NCBI RefSeq assembly: GCF_014195485.1
Contig: NZ_JACIBU010000002.1
Span: 186,001-250,000 of the forward strand
Direction of reading: 5' to 3'
DNA: 64,000 nt
Source: Modestobacter versicolor
GTDB taxonomy: Bacteria; Actinomycetota; Actinomycetes; Mycobacteriales; Geodermatophilaceae
Below the pieces are notes generated by a model. That model did not search any database, had not been told where the DNA came from, and saw nothing but the letters and a program-made list of their open reading frames with translations. A program made the translations under genes and the position numbers. Shown one piece after another: positions 37,324 through 48,585 of the stretch. Every line of letters starts with the position of its first letter. The first letter of the stretch is position 1.

Positions 37324-38628
37324 TCACCCCCAGGGACCGCGCGGCGGAGGGGCCCAGCCGGGCGGTCCGCCGGGCGCCGGGGGCAGGCCCCCGGGGGAGC
37401 CAGGTGGAGCCCCGAACGGCTGCTGGGTCCCGAACGGCGGCGCCCCGAACGGCGGCGTCGTCCCGGGGTACGCGGGTGCGAGCCGCCCGCGCAGGTCCAG
37501 CGCCGGGCTGAGCAGCTCCGGCCGCACCGCGGCCCGGGCCCGGTGCACCCAGACGACGAAGGCGACCATGCCGAGCATGCCCAGCAGGCTGGTGCCCCAG
37601 CCCACGGCCCCGACCGGCTCGGCGGCGGCTGCCCGGTCACCGAGCGAGCCGGCGAGCAGGAAGATCACCACGTTGTTCACCGCGTGCAGCGCGATCGAGG
37701 CCTCCAGCCCGCCGGTCAGCCAGGCCACCGCCGACAGCGCCAGGCCGATCACGAAGCGGTAGAGGAAGGTCTGGAAGTCGCCCGGCCCGTGCGCCAGCGA
37801 GAACAGCGTGGCGGTGACGAGCGCCGCGACCAGCGCCCCCGCGCGCGGGCGGCCGATCCAGCCGGCGATGCTCTGGGTGAGGTAGCCGCGGAAGACGTAC
37901 TCCTCGGCCGCGGACTGCAGCGGCGTGGTGGTGAGCACCACCAGCAGCATCCAGGGGAACGAGGACGCCGGTCCGGTGACGTCGGCGCCGGTGGCGGCCA
38001 CCGCGATCAGCAGGCCCAGCGCGACCGCCACGCCCAGCGTCGCCAGCGCCCGCCAGGTCCAGGGCAGGAACAGCCGCCAGCGCAACCGGCCGAACACCGA
38101 GGACGACCAGCCGATCCGCAGCCCGTGCGGCACCGCCCAGCACAGCCACACCACCGGGATGGCCACGATCAGCGAGATGTTGCTGATCAGCAGGAAGGCG
38201 ACGTCGGTGAGGTCGACCTGGGCGAGGTCGGGCACCACCCCGGTGACCAGGAAGCCCAGCCCGAGCACCAGCGTGCTGACCCCGTAGACGACGCCGAAGA
38301 GCACCACGCCGAGCACCGGGCGCCACCAGGCCCAGTCCCGGGTCCGCATCAGCAGCTCGAAGGGCTGGGGGGTGTCGTGCGGGGGCGCGCCGGGCGGGGT
38401 GACCGGGCGGGGCGGCCGGCCCGGCGGCGGCCCCGGGTACGGCCGGCCGGGCACCGGCCCGTGGAGCTGGCCGGGGCCCGGCCCGTGGGGCTGCCCGTAC
38501 TGCGGCGGAGCAGCGACACCGAACGGCACCCGGGGCGGCGAGCCGTAGCGGCCGGTCGGCGGTGGGCCGCCGTACGGCTGCTCGGGTGGGACGCCGTACG
38601 GGGCACCGCCCCAGCCCCCGGCGGTCAT
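37324..38628 (-). CDS. CPBP family intramembrane metalloprotease
   Basis: A 434-residue membrane protein. Residues 1-90 are a Pro/Gly/Tyr-rich disordered region, followed by about 8 helices. Conserved CPBP motifs are [12 protein letters not shown] (EExxxR), [10 protein letters not shown] and SIALHAVNN (HxxxN), all needed for the glutamate/histidine metalloprotease site. Substrates are unknown; relatives process prenylated or signalling proteins. A second Pro/Gly-rich tail ends the protein. It overlaps the gltX stop by 4 bases and heads towards the tRNA cluster. Confidence 0.9.
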   Translation of the reverse strand: MTAGGWGGAPYGVPPEQPYGGPPPTGRYGSPPRVPFGVAAPPQYGQPHGPGPGQLHGPVPGRPYPGPPPGRPPRPVTPPGAPPHDTPQPFELLMRTRDWAWWRPVLGVVLFGVVYGVSTLVLGLGFLVTGVVPDLAQVDLTDVAFLLISNISLIVAIPVVWLCWAVPHGLRIGWSSSVFGRLRWRLFLPWTWRALATLGVAVALGLLIAVAATGADVTGPASSFPWMLLVVLTTTPLQSAAEEYVFRGYLTQSIAGWIGRPRAGALVAALVTATLFSLAHGPGDFQTFLYRFVIGLALSAVAWLTGGLEASIALHAVNNVVIFLLAGSLGDRAAAAEPVGAVGWGTSLLGMLGMVAFVVWVHRARAAVRPELLSPALDLRGRLAPAYPGTTPPFGAPPFGTQQPFGAPPGSPGGLPPAPGGPPGWAPPPRGPWG

Positions 38629-40112
38629 CCCGTCGCTGCCCCGCGGGCCGCGGCGAGCCGGCGGAGCGTGCGCTCGCGGCCGAGCAGCTCCATCGACTCG
38701 TACAGCGGCGGGGAGACCGTGCGGCCGCTGACCGCGACCCGCACCGGCCCGAACGCCTGGCGCGGCTTGCGCCCGAGCCCCTCCACGAGGGCCTCCTTGA
38801 GCGCGGTCTCGATCGCCGGTGTCGACCACTCCGGCAGCGCCTGCAGGGCCGACGTCGCCGCGTCCAGCACCTCGCCGGCCCCGGCGCCCAGCTGCTTGTC
38901 CGCGGCCGCCGGCTCGATCTCGACGTCCTCGGTGAACAGGAAGCCGAGCAGCCCGACGGCGTCGGACAGCACGATCATCCGCTCCTGCGCCAGCGGGGCG
39001 ATCGCCTCGAGCGTGGCCGCCTGCTCGGCGGTCGGCGGGTCGGTCACCAGCCCGGCCGCGGCCAGGTACGGCACGACCCGGGTGGTGAAGTCCTCGACCG
39101 GCAGCGCCCGCAGGTGGGTGGCGTTGATCGCCTCGGCCTTCTTCAGGTCGAAGCGGGCCGGGTTGGCGCTGACGCTGTCGACGTCGAAGGCGGCGGCCAT
39201 CTCCTCGGGTGAGAAGACGTCCCGGTCCTCGGCGATCGACCAGCCCAGCAGCGCGAGGTAGTTGACCAGCCCCTCCGGCAGGAAGCCGCGGTCCCGGTAG
39301 ACGTCGAAGTTCGACTGCGGGTCGCGCTTGGACAGCTTCTTGTTGCCCTCCCCCATCACCAGGGGCAGGTGGCCGAACCGCGGTGTGCCGGCGGCCACCC
39401 CGATGTCGGTCAGCGCCGCGTACAGCGCCAGCTGCCGGGGGGTGGAGGGCAGCAGGTCCTCGCCGCGCAGCACGTCGGTGATGCCCATCAGGGCGTCGTC
39501 GACGGGGTTCACCAGGGTGTACAGCGGCGTCCCGTTGCCGCGGACGAGCACGAAGTCCGGCACCGCCCCGGCGGCGAACCGGACCTCCCCGCGCACGTGG
39601 TCGACCCAGGTCAGGTCGGAGTCGGGCATCCGGAGCCGGACCACCGGCTCCCGGCCCTCGGCCAGGAACGCGGCCCGCTGCGCGTCGGTCGTGGTCCGGT
39701 CGGCGTTGTCGTAGCCGAGCTTGGGGTCCTGGCCGGCGGCCAGCCGGCGGGCGGTGACCTCCTCCGGCGTGGAGAACGACTCGTAGGCGTGCCCGGAGCC
39801 CAGCAGCCGCGCCACGACGTCGCGGTAGACCTCGCTGCGCTCGGACTGCCGGTACGGGCCGTGCGGGCCGCCGACCTCCGGTCCCTCGTCCCAGTTCAGG
39901 CCCAGCCAGCGCAGGCAGTCGAGCAGGTGCCGCTCGGACTCCAGGGTGTTGCGGGCCGGGTCGGTGTCCTCGATCCGGACGACGAACTGGCCGCCGGTGT
40001 GCCGGGCGTAGGCCCAGTTGTAGAGCGCCGCCCGCATGACGCCGACGTGCACGGTGCCGGTCGGCGACGGGCAGAAGCGGGTGCGGACGGTGCCCGGCTC
40101 CGGAGCGCTCAT
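38625..40112 (-). CDS. gltX: Glutamate--tRNA ligase (probably non-discriminating)
   Basis: A 495-residue class Ib synthetase. The HIGH-like motif is [21 protein letters not shown], and the KMSKS-like motif is [11 protein letters not shown]. The Rossmann domain has [14 protein letters not shown], and the C-terminal anticodon-binding part is all-helical. Actinobacteria lack GlnRS, so GltX also charges tRNA-Gln, whose gene lies nearby with two tRNA-Glu genes. The ATG at 40112 overlaps the FAH gene stop by 4 bases. Confidence 0.96.
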   Translation of the reverse strand: MSAPEPGTVRTRFCPSPTGTVHVGVMRAALYNWAYARHTGGQFVVRIEDTDPARNTLESERHLLDCLRWLGLNWDEGPEVGGPHGPYRQSERSEVYRDVVARLLGSGHAYESFSTPEEVTARRLAAGQDPKLGYDNADRTTTDAQRAAFLAEGREPVVRLRMPDSDLTWVDHVRGEVRFAAGAVPDFVLVRGNGTPLYTLVNPVDDALMGITDVLRGEDLLPSTPRQLALYAALTDIGVAAGTPRFGHLPLVMGEGNKKLSKRDPQSNFDVYRDRGFLPEGLVNYLALLGWSIAEDRDVFSPEEMAAAFDVDSVSANPARFDLKKAEAINATHLRALPVEDFTTRVVPYLAAAGLVTDPPTAEQAATLEAIAPLAQERMIVLSDAVGLLGFLFTEDVEIEPAAADKQLGAGAGEVLDAATSALQALPEWSTPAIETALKEALVEGLGRKPRQAFGPVRVAVSGRTVSPPLYESMELLGRERTLRRLAAARGAATG

Positions 40113-40921
40113 CGGGCGGCGCCCGCGGTGGAGGTCGGGTCGGCGCCGGCCACGGAGCTGGTCAGCGTGCCGAGGCCCTCGATCGTGCACTCGACGCGCT
40201 GGCCGGGGGCGATCGGGCCCACGCCGGAGGGGGTGCCGGTGAGCACCACGTCGCCGGGCAGCAGGGTCATCACCTGCGAGATGTGGGAGATCAGGGTGGG
40301 CAGGCCGAACAGCAGCTGGCTGGTCCGGCCGGACTGGCGGAGCTCGCCGTCCACGCTGCAGGTGATCTCCAGGTCGGCCGGGTCCTTGCCCAGCCCGGCC
40401 AGGTCGGTCTCGATCCACGGGCCCAGCGGGCAGAAGGAGTCGAAGCCCTTGGCGCGGGTCCACTGCCCGTCGCTGCGCTGCATGTCCCGCTCGGTGACGT
40501 CGTTGCCGATGGTGTAGCCGAAGACGCTGGCCAGCGCCTGCTCCGGGCTGACCTGCCGGGCGCCGCGCGCGCCGATGACCACGGCCAGCTCGACCTCGTG
40601 GTGCACGTTGGTGCTGCCGGCCGGGATGCGGATGGCGTCGCCCGGGCCGATCACCGAGGTGGAGGGCTTGAGGAAGATCAGCGGCTCCTTCGGCGCCTCC
40701 CCGGTGTTCATCTCCTGCACGTGGTCGGCGTAGTTCTTGCCGACGCAGACCACCTTGCTGGGGAGGATCGGCGAGAGCAGCCGGACGTCGGCGGCGGCGA
40801 ACCGCTGGCCGGTGAAGGAGATCTGACCGAAGGGGTGGCCGTCGATCTGGGCGACCTGGCCGTCCCCGTCGAGGACCCCGAAGGACATGCCGGCTGGGTG
40901 GGCGAAGCGGACGATGCGCAC
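40109..40921 (-). CDS. Fumarylacetoacetate hydrolase family protein
   Basis: A 270-residue FAH-fold enzyme. The C-terminal domain shows [15 protein letters not shown], the metal triad [12 protein letters not shown] (Glu residues), [24 protein letters not shown] and [13 protein letters not shown]. Members cleave C-C bonds in aromatic breakdown or tautomerise oxaloacetate. The substrate is not evident. It precedes gltX with a 4-base overlap, as in M. tuberculosis (Rv2993c-gltX). The GTG start has TAGCCT 6 bases upstream. Confidence 0.9.
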   Translation of the reverse strand: MRIVRFAHPAGMSFGVLDGDGQVAQIDGHPFGQISFTGQRFAAADVRLLSPILPSKVVCVGKNYADHVQEMNTGEAPKEPLIFLKPSTSVIGPGDAIRIPAGSTNVHHEVELAVVIGARGARQVSPEQALASVFGYTIGNDVTERDMQRSDGQWTRAKGFDSFCPLGPWIETDLAGLGKDPADLEITCSVDGELRQSGRTSQLLFGLPTLISHISQVMTLLPGDVVLTGTPSGVGPIAPGQRVECTIEGLGTLTSSVAGADPTSTAGAAR

Positions 40922-40927
40922 GTCGCC

Positions 40928-40933
40928 AGGCTA
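40928..40933 (-). promoter_or_regulatory. Putative -10 of a leaderless FAH-gltX promoter
   Basis: TAGCCT on the minus strand ends 6 bases before the GTG at 40921. No ribosome-binding site is present. Confidence 0.4.
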
Positions 40934-40988
40934 GACGGGCCGGACCGGTGCACGGGTCGGACGGGGTGTCGGGGCTGCGCGGGGTCGC

Positions 40989-40994
40989 TACCGT
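40989..40994 (+). promoter_or_regulatory. Putative -10 of a leaderless VOC-gene promoter
   Basis: TACCGT ends exactly 8 bases before the ATG at 41003. No Shine-Dalgarno is present. Confidence 0.45.
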
Positions 40995-41002
40995 CGCAGC
41001 CC

Positions 41003-41401
41003 ATGGCCAGCCGGATCACCGAACTCGTCCTGGACTGCCGCGACGCCGTCGCGCTCGCCGCCTGGTGGGCGGAGGTGCTCGGCTACGAGGTGCTGGGCAC
41101 CGAGGACGACGGCGCGGTGGAGATCGGTCCGCCCGGGCAGGAGCCGAAGGGCGTCGTCCCCACGATCGTCTTCGCGCCGGTCGCCGAGCCCACCCCCGGC
41201 AAGCTGCGGCTGCACCTGGACCTCAACGCCACCGACCGGTCGCAGGCTCAGGAGCTGGAGCGGCTGCTCGGCCTGGGCGCCACCCCGGTCGACGTGGGGC
41301 AGGGCCCGCTCAGCGGCACGATGACCTGGCACGTGCTCGCCGACCCGGAGGGCAACGAGTTCTGCCTGCTGGCCAGCACCGTGGCGCCGCTGCCGGGCTG
41401 A
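41003..41401 (+). CDS. VOC family protein (glyoxalase-like)
   Basis: A 132-residue protein with two beta-alpha-beta-beta-beta units of the vicinal-oxygen-chelate fold. It shows [41 protein letters not shown] and the C-terminal [15 protein letters not shown], matching glyoxalase/bleomycin-resistance-like proteins. Metal ligands seem to be present (His and Glu). The substrate is unknown. It is a single gene divergent from the FAH gene and convergent to cimA, with an apparently leaderless promoter. Confidence 0.87.
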   Translation: MASRITELVLDCRDAVALAAWWAEVLGYEVLGTEDDGAVEIGPPGQEPKGVVPTIVFAPVAEPTPGKLRLHLDLNATDRSQAQELERLLGLGATPVDVGQGPLSGTMTWHVLADPEGNEFCLLASTVAPLPG

Positions 41402-41411
41402 CCCCGGCGGG

Positions 41412-42992
41412 TCAGCGGTGCCGCACCGCGTAGGTCATCGCGTCGACCAGCGCGTGCCAGGAGGCCTCGACGATGTTGTCGTGCACCCCGACCGTGGTCC
41501 ACTCCCCCGCTCCGTCGGTGCTGTCGACGAGCACCCGGGTGGTGGCGCTGGTGCCGCCCTTCCAGCCCAGGATGCGCACCTTGTAGTCGGCCAGCGAGAC
41601 GCCGGCCAGCTGCGGGTACCGGCCGACGAGCGCCTGGCGCAGGGCGTTGTCCAGCGCGTTGACCGGGCCGTTGCCCTCGCCGGTGCTGATGATCCGCTCG
41701 CCGTCGACGTGCACCTTGACGGTGGCCTCGCTGACCACGACGCCGTTGCCCCAGTGCTCCACCGAGGTGCGGTAGCTCTCCAGCTCGAACAGCGGCTGGG
41801 GGGCGCCGGGCAGCTCGGCGCGCAGCAGCAGCTCGAACGAGGCGTCGGCCGCCTCGAACGACCAGCCGTCGGCCTCGAGCACCTTCACCTGGTCGACCAC
41901 CCGGCCGATGGCGTCGGCCTGGCCGGCCAGGTCCACCCCCAGCTCCCGGCCCTTGAGCTCGATCGAGGCGCGGCCGGCCATCTCGGTGACCAGGATGCGC
42001 ATGTCGTTGCCGACGACCTCCGGGTCGAGGTGGTTGTACAGCTGCGGGCGCACCTTGATGGCGCTGGCGTGCAGCCCGGCCTTGTGCGCGAAGGCCGACG
42101 CCCCGACGAAGGGCTGGTGGTCGTCGGGGGCGATGTTGGCCAGCTCGGCGATGGCGTGGCTGACCCGCTTGAGCTCGGGGAGGCACTCCGCGGGCACCAC
42201 CGGCAGCCCCATCTTGGTGACCAGGTTGCCGATCAGCGCGAAGGTGTCGGCGTTGCCGGCCCGCTCGCCGTAGCCGTTGGCGGTGCCCTGCACGTGGGTC
42301 ACGCCCGCCTCCACCGCGGCGAGGGTGTTGGCGACCGCGCAGCCGGTGTCGTCCTGGCAGTGGATGCCCAGCTTCCCGGTGGTCCGCGCCCGGACGTCGG
42401 CGACCACCCGGCCCACGCCCATCGGCAGCATCCCGCCGTTGGTGTCGCACAGCACGCCCACCTCGGCGCCGGCGGCGAACGCGGTCTGCAGCACCTGGAC
42501 GCCGTAGTCGGGGTCGGCGGCGTGGCCGTCGAAGAAGTGCTCGCAGTCGAGGAAGACCCGCCGTCCGTGACCGACCAGGTACGCGACCGTGTCGGCGACC
42601 ATCGCCAGGTTCTCCTCCAGCGTGGTGCGCAGCGCCTCGCGCACGTGCCGGACGTCGGACTTCGCGACCAGGCACACCACCGGGGTCTGCGCGTCCAGCA
42701 GCGCCTGCACCTGCGGGTCCTCGGCCACCGCCACCCCCGCCTTGCGGGTCGCGCCGAACGCCACCAGCTGGGCGTGCCGCAGCTGCAGCTCGGTGCGGGC
42801 CCGGGCGAAGAACTCGGTGTCCTTGGGCAGCGCACCGGGCCAGCCGCCCTCGATGAAGCCGACCCCGATCTCGTCGAGCAGCCGCGCGACGGCCAGCTTG
42901 TCGGCGACGGAGTAGCTCACACCCTCGCGCTGGGCGCCGTCGCGCAGCGTGGTGTCGAAGACGTGGAAGTCGGCGGTGGTCTCGGTGGCCAC
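41412..42992 (-). CDS. cimA: (R)-citramalate synthase
   Basis: A 526-residue DRE-TIM metallolyase with an N-terminal barrel (HVFDTTLRDGAQREGVSYS), the metal motif HCQDDTGCAVANT and a C-terminal LeuA-type regulatory domain. It fits citramalate synthase of the LeuA/CimA family, which converts pyruvate and acetyl-CoA to citramalate for isoleucine. The leader peptide upstream with three Ile codons supports that role over homocitrate or isopropylmalate synthase. GTG 42992 has GGGAGGA 5 bases upstream; the next GTG upstream (43028) would overlap the terminator. Confidence 0.93.
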   Translation of the reverse strand: MATETTADFHVFDTTLRDGAQREGVSYSVADKLAVARLLDEIGVGFIEGGWPGALPKDTEFFARARTELQLRHAQLVAFGATRKAGVAVAEDPQVQALLDAQTPVVCLVAKSDVRHVREALRTTLEENLAMVADTVAYLVGHGRRVFLDCEHFFDGHAADPDYGVQVLQTAFAAGAEVGVLCDTNGGMLPMGVGRVVADVRARTTGKLGIHCQDDTGCAVANTLAAVEAGVTHVQGTANGYGERAGNADTFALIGNLVTKMGLPVVPAECLPELKRVSHAIAELANIAPDDHQPFVGASAFAHKAGLHASAIKVRPQLYNHLDPEVVGNDMRILVTEMAGRASIELKGRELGVDLAGQADAIGRVVDQVKVLEADGWSFEAADASFELLLRAELPGAPQPLFELESYRTSVEHWGNGVVVSEATVKVHVDGERIISTGEGNGPVNALDNALRQALVGRYPQLAGVSLADYKVRILGWKGGTSATTRVLVDSTDGAGEWTTVGVHDNIVEASWHALVDAMTYAVRHR

Positions 42993-43033
42993 GGGTCCTC
43001 CCGGGGAGTCGATTCTGGGCCCGGACACGAAAA

Positions 43034-43056
43034 AACCTCCCGGGGTACGGGAGGTT
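43034..43056 (-). terminator. cimA attenuator: hairpin-U6 terminator
   Basis: In transcript direction AACCTCCCG and CGGGAGGTT (43048-43056 with 43034-43042) form a 9-bp stem with a 5-nt loop followed by U6 (43030-43035). It lies between the leader peptide and cimA. Confidence 0.9.
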
Positions 43057-43084
43057 GCGCGCAGTCGGGGAGGTGGCTGCGCGC
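43057..43084 (-). promoter_or_regulatory. cimA leader hairpin upstream of the terminator
   Basis: GCGCGCAG (43057-43064) and CTGCGCGC (43077-43084) pair perfectly. The loop contains CCACCTCCCC, which is similar to the left arm of the terminator and could compete for its right arm (CGGGAGGTT). It overlaps the leader stop codon. Confidence 0.7.
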
Positions 43085-43116
43085 TAGCTGATGATGATCG
43101 TGCGGGTGGCGTCCAT
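43084..43116 (-). CDS. Leader peptide of cimA (isoleucine attenuation)
   Basis: A 10-residue open frame MDATRTIIIS followed by TAG, ending 28 nt before the terminator stem. Three consecutive Ile codons (ATC ATC ATC) are what an isoleucine-sensing attenuator needs. It is too short for standard gene callers. Ribosome stalling here when Ile-tRNA is scarce is the predicted signal that allows cimA transcription. Confidence 0.85.
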   Translation of the reverse strand: MDATRTIIIS

Positions 43117-43231
43117 CACCGCTAGTCAAGCACAGCGCAGCCGCCGCGCGGGAGACCACCGCCGCGGGAAACCAGGTGACCGGGCTGCTCCCGGCGGTGC
43201 ACCATCCGGGCCGACCGAGAGAGGAGGCCCG

Positions 43232-43633
43232 GTGACCACCAGCTGGGAGGTCGTCCACCGCACGGACGACGGCGAGCGCGTCGGGTACCTCGCGCCCGCG
43301 GCGGACGGCGTCGACCTCGTCGTCCCGATGACGCTGGCCGGCACCCCGGCCGGCGGGCCGCTGCCGGCGGACGAGGCGACCGCGCTGCTCACCGCCACCG
43401 GGCTGGCGCTGCTGGCCCGGCGCTGGTGGTGCCGGCTGCCCAGCCCGCTCCCCCGCGGCGTGACCGACGCCCGGCAGCCGGACGACGGGTGGTCGTGGCA
43501 GCCCACCCTGCTGGTCGAGGTCTCCCCGCACGAGCTGCGGGTGCGCCCCGAGTGGCCGGCCCCCGAGGAGACCGGCGCCCTGGCGGTGCTCCCCGTCCCG
43601 GCCGGCCGCCTGCTGCGCAGCGCGCCCCCGTGA
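43232..43633 (+). CDS. Conserved hypothetical protein
   Basis: A 133-residue protein, VTTSWEVVHRTDDGERVGYLAPAADG at the start, with WWCRLPSPLPRGVTDARQPDDGWSWQP and VEVSPHELRVRPEWPAPEETG further on. It is Pro/Trp-rich with no membrane segment and no family I recognise. GAGGAGG precedes the GTG. It is divergent from the cimA leader and has a hairpin terminator, so it is a monocistron. Codon bias is like the neighbours. Confidence 0.75.
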   Translation: MTTSWEVVHRTDDGERVGYLAPAADGVDLVVPMTLAGTPAGGPLPADEATALLTATGLALLARRWWCRLPSPLPRGVTDARQPDDGWSWQPTLLVEVSPHELRVRPEWPAPEETGALAVLPVPAGRLLRSAPP

Positions 43634-43642
43634 GCTCGCGGT

Positions 43643-43665
43643 CGGCCCGTCCTGCGGACGGGCCG
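43643..43665. terminator. Terminator between the hypothetical gene and leuB
   Basis: CGGCCCGTCC and GGACGGGCCG form a perfect 10-bp stem with a 3-nt TGC loop between convergent genes. Confidence 0.85.
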
Positions 43666-43669
43666 GCCG

Positions 43670-44692
<1,023 letters not shown>

Positions 44693-44700
44693 GAGGCCAG

Positions 44701-44706
44701 AGGTTA
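44701..44706 (-). promoter_or_regulatory. Putative -10 of a leaderless leuB promoter
   Basis: TAACCT on the minus strand ends 8 bases before the ATG at 44692. No Shine-Dalgarno is seen. Confidence 0.45.
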
Positions 44707-44741
44707 GTGGGCGGGGGGTGCCCGGCCTGCACCCGCACACG

Positions 44742-44782
44742 CCGGACGCCCTCCGCGGGTGCTGCTCGCGGAGGGCGTCCGG
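44742..44782 (-). terminator. Terminator of the subtilase gene
   Basis: CCGGACGCCCTCCGCG and CGCGGAGGGCGTCCGG form a 16-bp stem with a 9-nt loop, downstream of the leftward subtilase and before leuB. Confidence 0.85.
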
Positions 44783-44790
44783 GTGGTGCG

Positions 44791-44805
44791 GCCCCCTCAG
44801 GGGGC
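44791..44805 (-). terminator. Second hairpin after the subtilase
   Basis: GCCCCC-TCA-GGGGGC follows the subtilase stop before the larger hairpin; together they form a tandem terminator. Confidence 0.5.
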
Positions 44806-44825
44806 GGTGCGGTGGTGCGTCCCGG

Positions 44826-47800
44826 TCAGCCGGCCGGGGTGGTGCCCGGTGCGGTGGTGCCCGGTGCCGCGGTGGCCGACGGCGTCCCGGGCGGGCTGCT
44901 CGCCGGGGCGCTGGGGGCCTCGGCCGGAGCCGGCGTCCCCGTCGGTGCGGCGCTGGTCGCCGGCGGCTCGCCCACACCTGCCGCCGGCTGGTCGCCGACC
45001 GGTGACGGCGGGGCGGACGTGCCGCTCGGCGTCCCGGTCGGCGTGCCGGCCGGCGTGCTGGTCGCGGCGGCCGACGGGACCGGCGCACCGGCGACCGGCA
45101 CCGACTGCGCCCGCCCGGTGGCGCTGTCGTTCTGGTGCAGGACCACCAGCGCGCCCTTCTCCCCGCCGACCGCGGTGTCCGCGGCGTAGGCCGCCGGGTC
45201 CTGGGTGACGGTGATGGTGGTGCCGCCGTCCGCCGGGACCAGGAGGGCCGGCTCGCCCGCCAGGTCGAAGCTCAGGCCCGGCGCCGCCGGGTCGAAGCTC
45301 ATCCGCTGCGCCGCGAGCTCCGGGGAGCCCGCGACCGTGGTCGTGCCGACGTCGTCGACCGTGCCGTACGCGCTGACCGCCTGGACGCCGAAGCCGATCC
45401 GGCCGGTCACCAGCGGCATCACCGACAGCGGCGCGGCCAGCACCTGGACGTCGGAGTAGAACGCGTTGGTGTCGACCGTCCCGTCGGCCACGTTCAGGAA
45501 CCCGACGTAGGGGTCACCGGCCGGCAGGAGGGTGAACTCCCGGTCGGTGACGACGACCAGCGGCGCGTCGAAGTCCGCCACCCGGGTGGTGGTCACCTGG
45601 TAGTCCCAGGCGCCGTCACCGGTGGCGTCGATGAACACCCCGTAGTTGACGGCGGTCTCCGGGGAGGTGGACCGGCCGTGGGCCGACACCCCGAAGTACA
45701 GACCGCCCGCACCGTCGGAGGCGACCCCGACGCGGGCCAGGTCGACCGAGCGCTCCAGCTCCGACTTGTAGCAGGTCGGGGCCGGCGTGGAGGTGCACCG
45801 CGGCAGCTGCGGGCTGGTGCCCAGCTGCTCGAACGCCGACACCAGCGAGGTGTAGGACGTCGGCTCGAACGCCGGGCCGTTGGCGATGCCCTCGCCGGCG
45901 AGGGTGATCGCCGAGCCGTCCGCGGCGGCCGACGCGGTCAGCGTGGAGGCCGGCTTGGGGTTGGCGTGCACCGGCACCCGCAGGGTCGGCGCCTTGGACA
46001 GCACCGGGCGGAGCACGACCCGGCCGCTGGCCTCGCCGAGGAACTGCCGGCCCTCGTTCTCACCGTCGACGACCACCGTCGGGTCCGGCGTCTTGCGGAG
46101 CTGGTCCTGGGTGGCGGTCAGGGTGACCGTCACGTTCCGGCTCTGGCCGGGCAGCAGGACCAGCAGCGGCTGGCTGACCGTGTACCGCACGCCCGGCTGG
46201 CTGACCACCGCGTCGTAGCGGACCGTGTAGACCGCGATCCGCCGGCTGGTGTTCTGGACCTTGATGGTCTTGGTCTCGCGGACCTTCTCCGCGGCGACCT
46301 CGACCACGCCGAAGGACGCCGAGACGCCCCCCGACCCCGGCTCGGCGTAGGCGAGCACCTGGTTGCGCAGCGCCGCCTCGGCGTCGATGCGCCCGGCGCC
46401 GACCCGGTTGGGGCCGTAGACCTCGCCGGTCTGGCCCTGCTCGGTGTGCACGTCGTGGCCGGCGGTGTTCATCAGGTCGGCCTTGACCTGCTCGGTCGAC
46501 CACTCCGGGTGCGCCGCGCGGATGAGCGCGGTGACGCCGGCGGTGGTCGGCGCCGCCATCGACGTCCCGGACTCGCTGACCCCCCGGCTGCCGGTGCCGA
46601 CGGCCGCGGAGTACAGCGTGACCCCGGGAGCGGCGACGTCGGGCTTGACGCCGTTCTCCTGGCGGACGCCCCGGGAGCTGAACGAGGCGATCAGGTCGAC
46701 CTGCTCGGGCGCCTCGAACACCGCGGCGTCCTTGAGGCTGGGCCCGAAGGTGACCGTGACGGTCTGACCGCCGGCGACGGCGCCCCGCAGGGCCGCCCCG
46801 TCGGTCGCGGTGACCAGGATGCCGGGGATCTGCGCGACGCCGGTGATCCCGGTCTCGAGCAGGTCGTCGTCCGCGATGATCATGAAACCGACCGCGCCGG
46901 CGTTGACCGCGTTGGTGCCCTTGGCGACCGACCCGCAGGCGAAGCCGTCGGCCTCGATCAGCAGGATGCGACCGGTGGCGTAGCCGGCCGGCAGCGGGGC
47001 GCACGCGTCCTCGTTGCCCGCCGGGGTGTTCACCAGCGCGCCGGTGACGTCGGGCTTGACGCTGCCGTCCGCGGCCCGGTCGCTGTAGGCGACCGACCGG
47101 AGCCCCGGGCGGGTGCCGTCGACCAGGCCGGCCGGGGAGGTGACCTGCCAGCCGTCGAAGACGCCGAAGCCGTCGTTGGTGGCCGCGACCCCGATGGCCC
47201 GCGGCGCGTTGCCCGGCGACCCGCCGATGTCGTAGCTGTCACCGGCGTTGCCGGCCGAGGCGACGGCGAGGACGCCCATCTTCATGGCCCGGTCCAGGGC
47301 GAGGGCGTCGGCGTCGTCGGCCAGGCCGTAGTCCGAGCCGAGGGACAGGTTGATGACGTCGAGGTGGTCCTTGGGGCTGCCGTCGCCGTTGGGGTCCAGC
47401 GCCCACTCGATCGCCTGCACGGTGACGTCGGTGGAGCCCTCGCAGCCGAACACCTTCAGCGCGTACAGCTCGGCCTCCGGGGCCATGCCCGGGCCGATCG
47501 ACAGCGACCGCGGGTCCAGCCCCCGGTCGTAGCCGCCGGTGTAGGTGCTGCCGTCGGCGTTGACGCCGTAGCCGGCTGCGGTGCCCGCCACGTGGGTGCC
47601 GTGGCCGTTGCAGTCCAGCGGGTTGTCGTCCGGCCGGGCGACCGGGTCGTAGGCCGGGCTGGCCGGGTCGGCGTTGTAGGCGTCGCCGACGAAGTCCCGC
47701 CCGCCGAGCACCTTGGCGCTGGGGTAGACGCCCGCGGGGGCAGGTGCCGCCTCGGCGGCCTGCAGGGCGTCGAACTCGGCGACGCTCCCGCTGCCACCGA

Positions 47801-48476
47801 AGTCGGCGTGGGTGTAGTCGATGCCGGTGTCGATGATCCCGATCGAGACGCCCCGGCCGGTGTTGCCGAGGTCCTCCCAGGCCTGCACCGCCTCCACGAC
47901 CGTGGCCGCGCCCGCGTTGCTGACCTCCTTGGGGCTGATCGGGTGGACGGCGGTGACGCCGGCCAGCTGGGTGAGCTGCTCGTAGTCGGCGGCGTCGGCG
48001 CGCACGGCGACACCGGGGAGCACGGTGCTGGTCTCGTAGAGGACCGCGGCCTCCGGCACGGCGGCCGGCAGCTGGTCGATCACCTGACCGGCCGCGGCCT
48101 CCACCTCGCCCTTGGCGGCGCTGGCCGCCGCGTCGGCAGCGGCCTCACCGGCCGGCAGCGCGTCCGCGTAGGCCTCCGAGCTGGCCTGCGGGGCCACCTC
48201 GATGAAGAACGACGTCGGGCCGCTCTCCGGCAGCCCGGCCGGTCGCTGCCCCTCGGAGCGGTCGGCGAGCTGGGTCTGCACCTGCTCCAGCTGCTCGCCG
48301 GTGAGCTCGGCCTGCGCCTGCCCGGTGGCCTGCCCGTCCAGCGGGCCGCCGGGGGCGGCACCGGCGACGCCGGCACCTGCCGCCGCGATCAGGGCCGTCG
48401 CTGCTGCGACGACCCCCGTCCGGACGGCGAGCCCTCGTCGCCCCGTCCGGGTCGTCCTCGATGTGGTCGGTCCCAC
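44826..48476 (-). CDS. Secreted S8 family serine protease (subtilase) with PA domain and low-complexity tail
   Basis: A 1216-residue secreted subtilisin-like protease. A twin-Arg-like start and a hydrophobic signal (about 15-40, ending AGAAPGG) precede a prodomain (about 85-185). Catalytic residues are D216 (IGIIDTGID), H292 (GHGTHVAG), N410 (ASAGN, oxyanion) and S639 (ESGTSMAAP), with a PA-type insert around 500-580. Fn3-like modules follow. The last 80 residues are Pro/Ala/Thr/Ser-rich, without LPxTG. GTG 48476 has AGGGG upstream and starts the signal; the frame upstream is non-coding. Substrate unknown. Confidence 0.9.
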   Translation of the reverse strand: MGPTTSRTTRTGRRGLAVRTGVVAAATALIAAAGAGVAGAAPGGPLDGQATGQAQAELTGEQLEQVQTQLADRSEGQRPAGLPESGPTSFFIEVAPQASSEAYADALPAGEAAADAAASAAKGEVEAAAGQVIDQLPAAVPEAAVLYETSTVLPGVAVRADAADYEQLTQLAGVTAVHPISPKEVSNAGAATVVEAVQAWEDLGNTGRGVSIGIIDTGIDYTHADFGGSGSVAEFDALQAAEAAPAPAGVYPSAKVLGGRDFVGDAYNADPASPAYDPVARPDDNPLDCNGHGTHVAGTAAGYGVNADGSTYTGGYDRGLDPRSLSIGPGMAPEAELYALKVFGCEGSTDVTVQAIEWALDPNGDGSPKDHLDVINLSLGSDYGLADDADALALDRAMKMGVLAVASAGNAGDSYDIGGSPGNAPRAIGVAATNDGFGVFDGWQVTSPAGLVDGTRPGLRSVAYSDRAADGSVKPDVTGALVNTPAGNEDACAPLPAGYATGRILLIEADGFACGSVAKGTNAVNAGAVGFMIIADDDLLETGITGVAQIPGILVTATDGAALRGAVAGGQTVTVTFGPSLKDAAVFEAPEQVDLIASFSSRGVRQENGVKPDVAAPGVTLYSAAVGTGSRGVSESGTSMAAPTTAGVTALIRAAHPEWSTEQVKADLMNTAGHDVHTEQGQTGEVYGPNRVGAGRIDAEAALRNQVLAYAEPGSGGVSASFGVVEVAAEKVRETKTIKVQNTSRRIAVYTVRYDAVVSQPGVRYTVSQPLLVLLPGQSRNVTVTLTATQDQLRKTPDPTVVVDGENEGRQFLGEASGRVVLRPVLSKAPTLRVPVHANPKPASTLTASAAADGSAITLAGEGIANGPAFEPTSYTSLVSAFEQLGTSPQLPRCTSTPAPTCYKSELERSVDLARVGVASDGAGGLYFGVSAHGRSTSPETAVNYGVFIDATGDGAWDYQVTTTRVADFDAPLVVVTDREFTLLPAGDPYVGFLNVADGTVDTNAFYSDVQVLAAPLSVMPLVTGRIGFGVQAVSAYGTVDDVGTTTVAGSPELAAQRMSFDPAAPGLSFDLAGEPALLVPADGGTTITVTQDPAAYAADTAVGGEKGALVVLHQNDSATGRAQSVPVAGAPVPSAAATSTPAGTPTGTPSGTSAPPSPVGDQPAAGVGEPPATSAAPTGTPAPAEAPSAPASSPPGTPSATAAPGTTAPGTTPAG

Positions 48477-48553
48477 GTGCACCCCTGTCAGCGATTTCGT
48501 GCGGGAGGCTCGCCCGGCCGCGGGGTGCCCCCACACCCACCGCCACGCCCGGT

Positions 48554-48585
48554 TTGGCAACGGAGCGTGTCCACTCGGTTGCCAA
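48554..48585. promoter_or_regulatory. Inverted repeat upstream of the subtilase
   Basis: TTGGCAAC (48554-48561) and GTTGCCAA (48578-48585) are perfect arms with a 16-bp spacer (24 bp centre to centre). This spaced palindrome is about 80 bp upstream of the subtilase GTG and could be an operator or activator site. Confidence 0.55.

Noticed and set aside
43117-43130. TTGACT just before the cimA leader ATG as a -35
   Set aside because: It is too close to the ATG to be used with any -10, so the promoter of the leader was left unassigned.
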